A DNA stretch of 6,785 nucleotides from NCBI RefSeq assembly GCF_021107415.1, contig NZ_JAIOSW010000386.1:1-6785 (forward strand). Reading direction: 5' to 3'. This stretch comes from Desulfobacula sp. (GTDB taxonomy: Bacteria; Desulfobacterota; Desulfobacteria; Desulfobacterales; Desulfobacteraceae). Each line of letters begins with the position of its first letter. Positions within the stretch are counted from its first letter, which is position 1. This document shows, piece by piece, positions 5,276 through 6,785 of the stretch. The notes under the pieces were generated by a model. That model had not been told where the DNA came from. It saw only the letters and a list, made by a program, of their open reading frames with translations, and made no database searches. A program made the position numbers and the translations under genes.

Positions 5276-6783
5276 TGACTAACGCTTTTTTAGAAGTTTC
5301 AAATGGTGAGAAACTAGCACGGGAAAAAATTCCTCATCTTTCCTTTGATGAATTTCACAAGACAGCTCTTTCCATTGTGGAAGATGGAGGAAAGGTTGTT
5401 CAGTTTTTTGCCTATAAGGATGATGATGCCATTAAATTCATGGCTGTTTTAAGAACGGATAAACTCCTTGTCGTCGGCTGTGATGCACCAGATTCTTATC
5501 CTTGTTTCAGTAAAACATGTGAACCTTTTCACATGTTTGAAAGGGAAATTGCCGAACAATTCGGTATACGGTCAGAGGGTCATCCCTGGCTGAAAATGTT
5601 CAGATATCATGCTAACAACAGGGATGTTCCTGATATTTTTGAAAACGATTACAAACAAGATATCCCTGGCAATTATGATTATTACCAGGTAGACGGTGAT
5701 GAAATTCATGAAGTTGCCGTAGGACCGGTTCATGCAGGCGTTATAGAACCCGGTCATTTCAGATTTAACTGTATTGGTGAGCGAGTGCTTCACCTGGAAA
5801 TACAGCTGGGATACCAGCACAGAGGCGTAGAAAATCTTTTCTTAAACGTTCAAGCAAAGAGATTGCCCATCCTTGCTGAAAATATTGCAGGGGATACCAC
5901 CATCGGTCACAGTCTGTGCATGGCACAGGCGGTTGAGGCGCTTACATCAATTACACCTGACAAAGGTGCTCAAATTATTCGAACCATAGCTTTGGAACTG
6001 GAACGTCTTGCCAATCATATTGGTGATCTTGGGGCATTAAGCGGTGATGTGGCCTTTTTGCCGCCGGCCAATTATTTTGGACGTATTAGAGGAGATTTTT
6101 TAAATCTGGCGCTTCTTATATGTGGGAATAGATTTGGGAAAGGATTGGTACGACCCGGAGGAGTTCGTTTTTCGCTGGCCGATGATATTCGAAAAACCCT
6201 TGATGAACGCCTCAAAGAATTAAAACCCCAGGTGGAACATGTTCTTGACCTCCTTTTTTCCGCTTCAACTGTAAGAGCCCGTTTTGAAGACTGCGGTATT
6301 GTCAGTACAGATGATGCTGAAAAATTAGGACTGGTAGGACCGGCAGGTCGGGCAAGCGGAATCGGGTATGATGTTAGACGAGAATTTTCCACAGAGCATT
6401 ATTCCAACATTGATATTCCTGAAAATAAAAAACCCACAGGCGATGTATATGACCGTGCAAGAGTAAGGTATGATGAGATACTGCAATCAATTCATATTAT
6501 TCAATCTTTGATTAATGCACCGGTTGAAACTCAATGTGTGGATAACAGCAATTTTAATCTGGCGCCTTCTTCATTCGTGGTAACCGTTAATGAGGCATGG
6601 CGGGGAGAAGTTTCCCATGCAATTTTGACAGACAAAAATGGGAAAATACTTCGGTACAAAGTCAAGGACCCTTCTTTTCACAACTGGAACGGTCTTGCAA
6701 TGTCTTTACGGGATACAGGCATATCGGATTTTCCTTTGAATAATAAAAGTTTTAATCTTTCTTATTGTGGATTTGATCTTTAA
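5275..6783 (+). CDS. hyfG: HyfG/HycE-like NuoC-NuoD fusion subunit lacking [NiFe] ligands (Ehr type)
   Basis: A 502-residue soluble subunit of the peripheral arm. Residues about 1-115 form a NuoC-like (30 kDa) domain with the signature FEREIAEQFGIRSEGHPWL (88-106). Residues about 145-502 form a NuoD-like/hydrogenase large-subunit domain: GPVHAGVIEPGHFRF (150-164), LGYQHRGVE (178-186), LERLANHIGDLGALSGD (242-258), RPGGVRF (293-299) and YKVKDPSFHNW (461-471). In true group 4 hydrogenases two CxxC pairs hold nickel and iron. Here the first pair position is A205-G-D-T208 within AENIAGDTTIGHS. The second region reads SFNLSYCGFDL (492-502), with Ser496 and Gly499 at the ligand positions and one out-of-register Cys498. 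The protein is about 50-70 residues shorter than E. coli HyfG or HycE and has no C-terminal tail for a maturation protease. It is probably not a hydrogenase; it fits the Ehr class, with unknown acceptor. The stop TAA is at 6781-6783. The call to the HyfG/NuoCD family is secure; the reaction is not. Confidence 0.92.
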   Translation: MTNAFLEVSNGEKLAREKIPHLSFDEFHKTALSIVEDGGKVVQFFAYKDDDAIKFMAVLRTDKLLVVGCDAPDSYPCFSKTCEPFHMFEREIAEQFGIRSEGHPWLKMFRYHANNRDVPDIFENDYKQDIPGNYDYYQVDGDEIHEVAVGPVHAGVIEPGHFRFNCIGERVLHLEIQLGYQHRGVENLFLNVQAKRLPILAENIAGDTTIGHSLCMAQAVEALTSITPDKGAQIIRTIALELERLANHIGDLGALSGDVAFLPPANYFGRIRGDFLNLALLICGNRFGKGLVRPGGVRFSLADDIRKTLDERLKELKPQVEHVLDLLFSASTVRARFEDCGIVSTDDAEKLGLVGPAGRASGIGYDVRREFSTEHYSNIDIPENKKPTGDVYDRARVRYDEILQSIHIIQSLINAPVETQCVDNSNFNLAPSSFVVTVNEAWRGEVSHAILTDKNGKILRYKVKDPSFHNWNGLAMSLRDTGISDFPLNNKSFNLSYCGFDL

Positions 6784-6785
6784 TA

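Noticed and set aside
6072..6392. Antisense reading frame of 106 codons opposite hyfG, and other antisense frames of 60-85 codons across the window
   Set aside because: All lie opposite strongly conserved coding sequence, have low-complexity or Ser/Arg/Pro-rich translations typical of shadow frames, and match no recognised family.
271..6783. Genuine formate hydrogenlyase or hydrogenase-4 operon
   Set aside because: The membrane arm fits, but HyfG lacks the nickel-binding cysteines and the cleavable tail, and no formate dehydrogenase gene is visible. The hyf symbols mark family membership only.
271..6783. Complex I (nuo) operon
   Set aside because: NuoC and NuoD are fused, NuoA and NuoJ are absent, the NuoK-like protein is the long HyfE form, and HyfB carries the HycC-type C-terminal extension.

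Overview
The window holds most of a membrane-bound, energy-converting oxidoreductase operon of the hydrogenase-4 / formate hydrogenlyase (Hyf/Hyc) type, all on the + strand. The DNA is AT-rich. The genes are packed tightly, with two TAATG stop/start overlaps and gaps of 10 and 22 nt. Protein style and gene content suggest an anaerobic bacterium, perhaps a Desulfobacteraceae-like deltaproteobacterium. That taxonomic guess is inference; no marker gene is present.

Layout. Bases 3-167 are the last 54 codons of an unrecognised gene. Bases 168-270 are an AT-rich intergenic stretch with a plausible sigma-70-type promoter (TTGACA, 17-nt spacer, TAGTAA) and a small inverted repeat at the predicted start of transcription. 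Five complete genes follow: hyfB-like (271-2229, antiporter-like proton channel), hyfC-like (2252-3169, NuoH-like membrane anchor), hyfE-like (3169-3813, NuoK-like small membrane subunit), hyfF-like (3824-5275, second antiporter-like channel) and hyfG-like (5275-6783, fused NuoC-NuoD-like peripheral subunit). The window ends 2 nt after hyfG. The small iron-sulfur subunits that such a complex needs (NuoB/HyfI-like and NuoI/HyfH-like) are not in the window and are expected downstream.

How they work together. HyfC anchors the peripheral arm. HyfB, HyfF and HyfE form the ion-translocating membrane arm. HyfG carries the site where electrons would be delivered.

The key observation is that HyfG lacks all four cysteines that bind the [NiFe] centre. 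The proximal motif reads AGDT where hydrogenases have CxxC. The C-terminal motif reads NLSYCG where they have DPCxxC. The protein also ends at the position where NuoD ends, with no cleavable tail. The complex is therefore probably not a hydrogenase. It fits the class called energy-converting hydrogenase-related (Ehr) complexes, known from genome comparisons and placed between group 4 hydrogenases and complex I, whose electron acceptor is unsettled. The class itself is not new; its reaction is the open question here.
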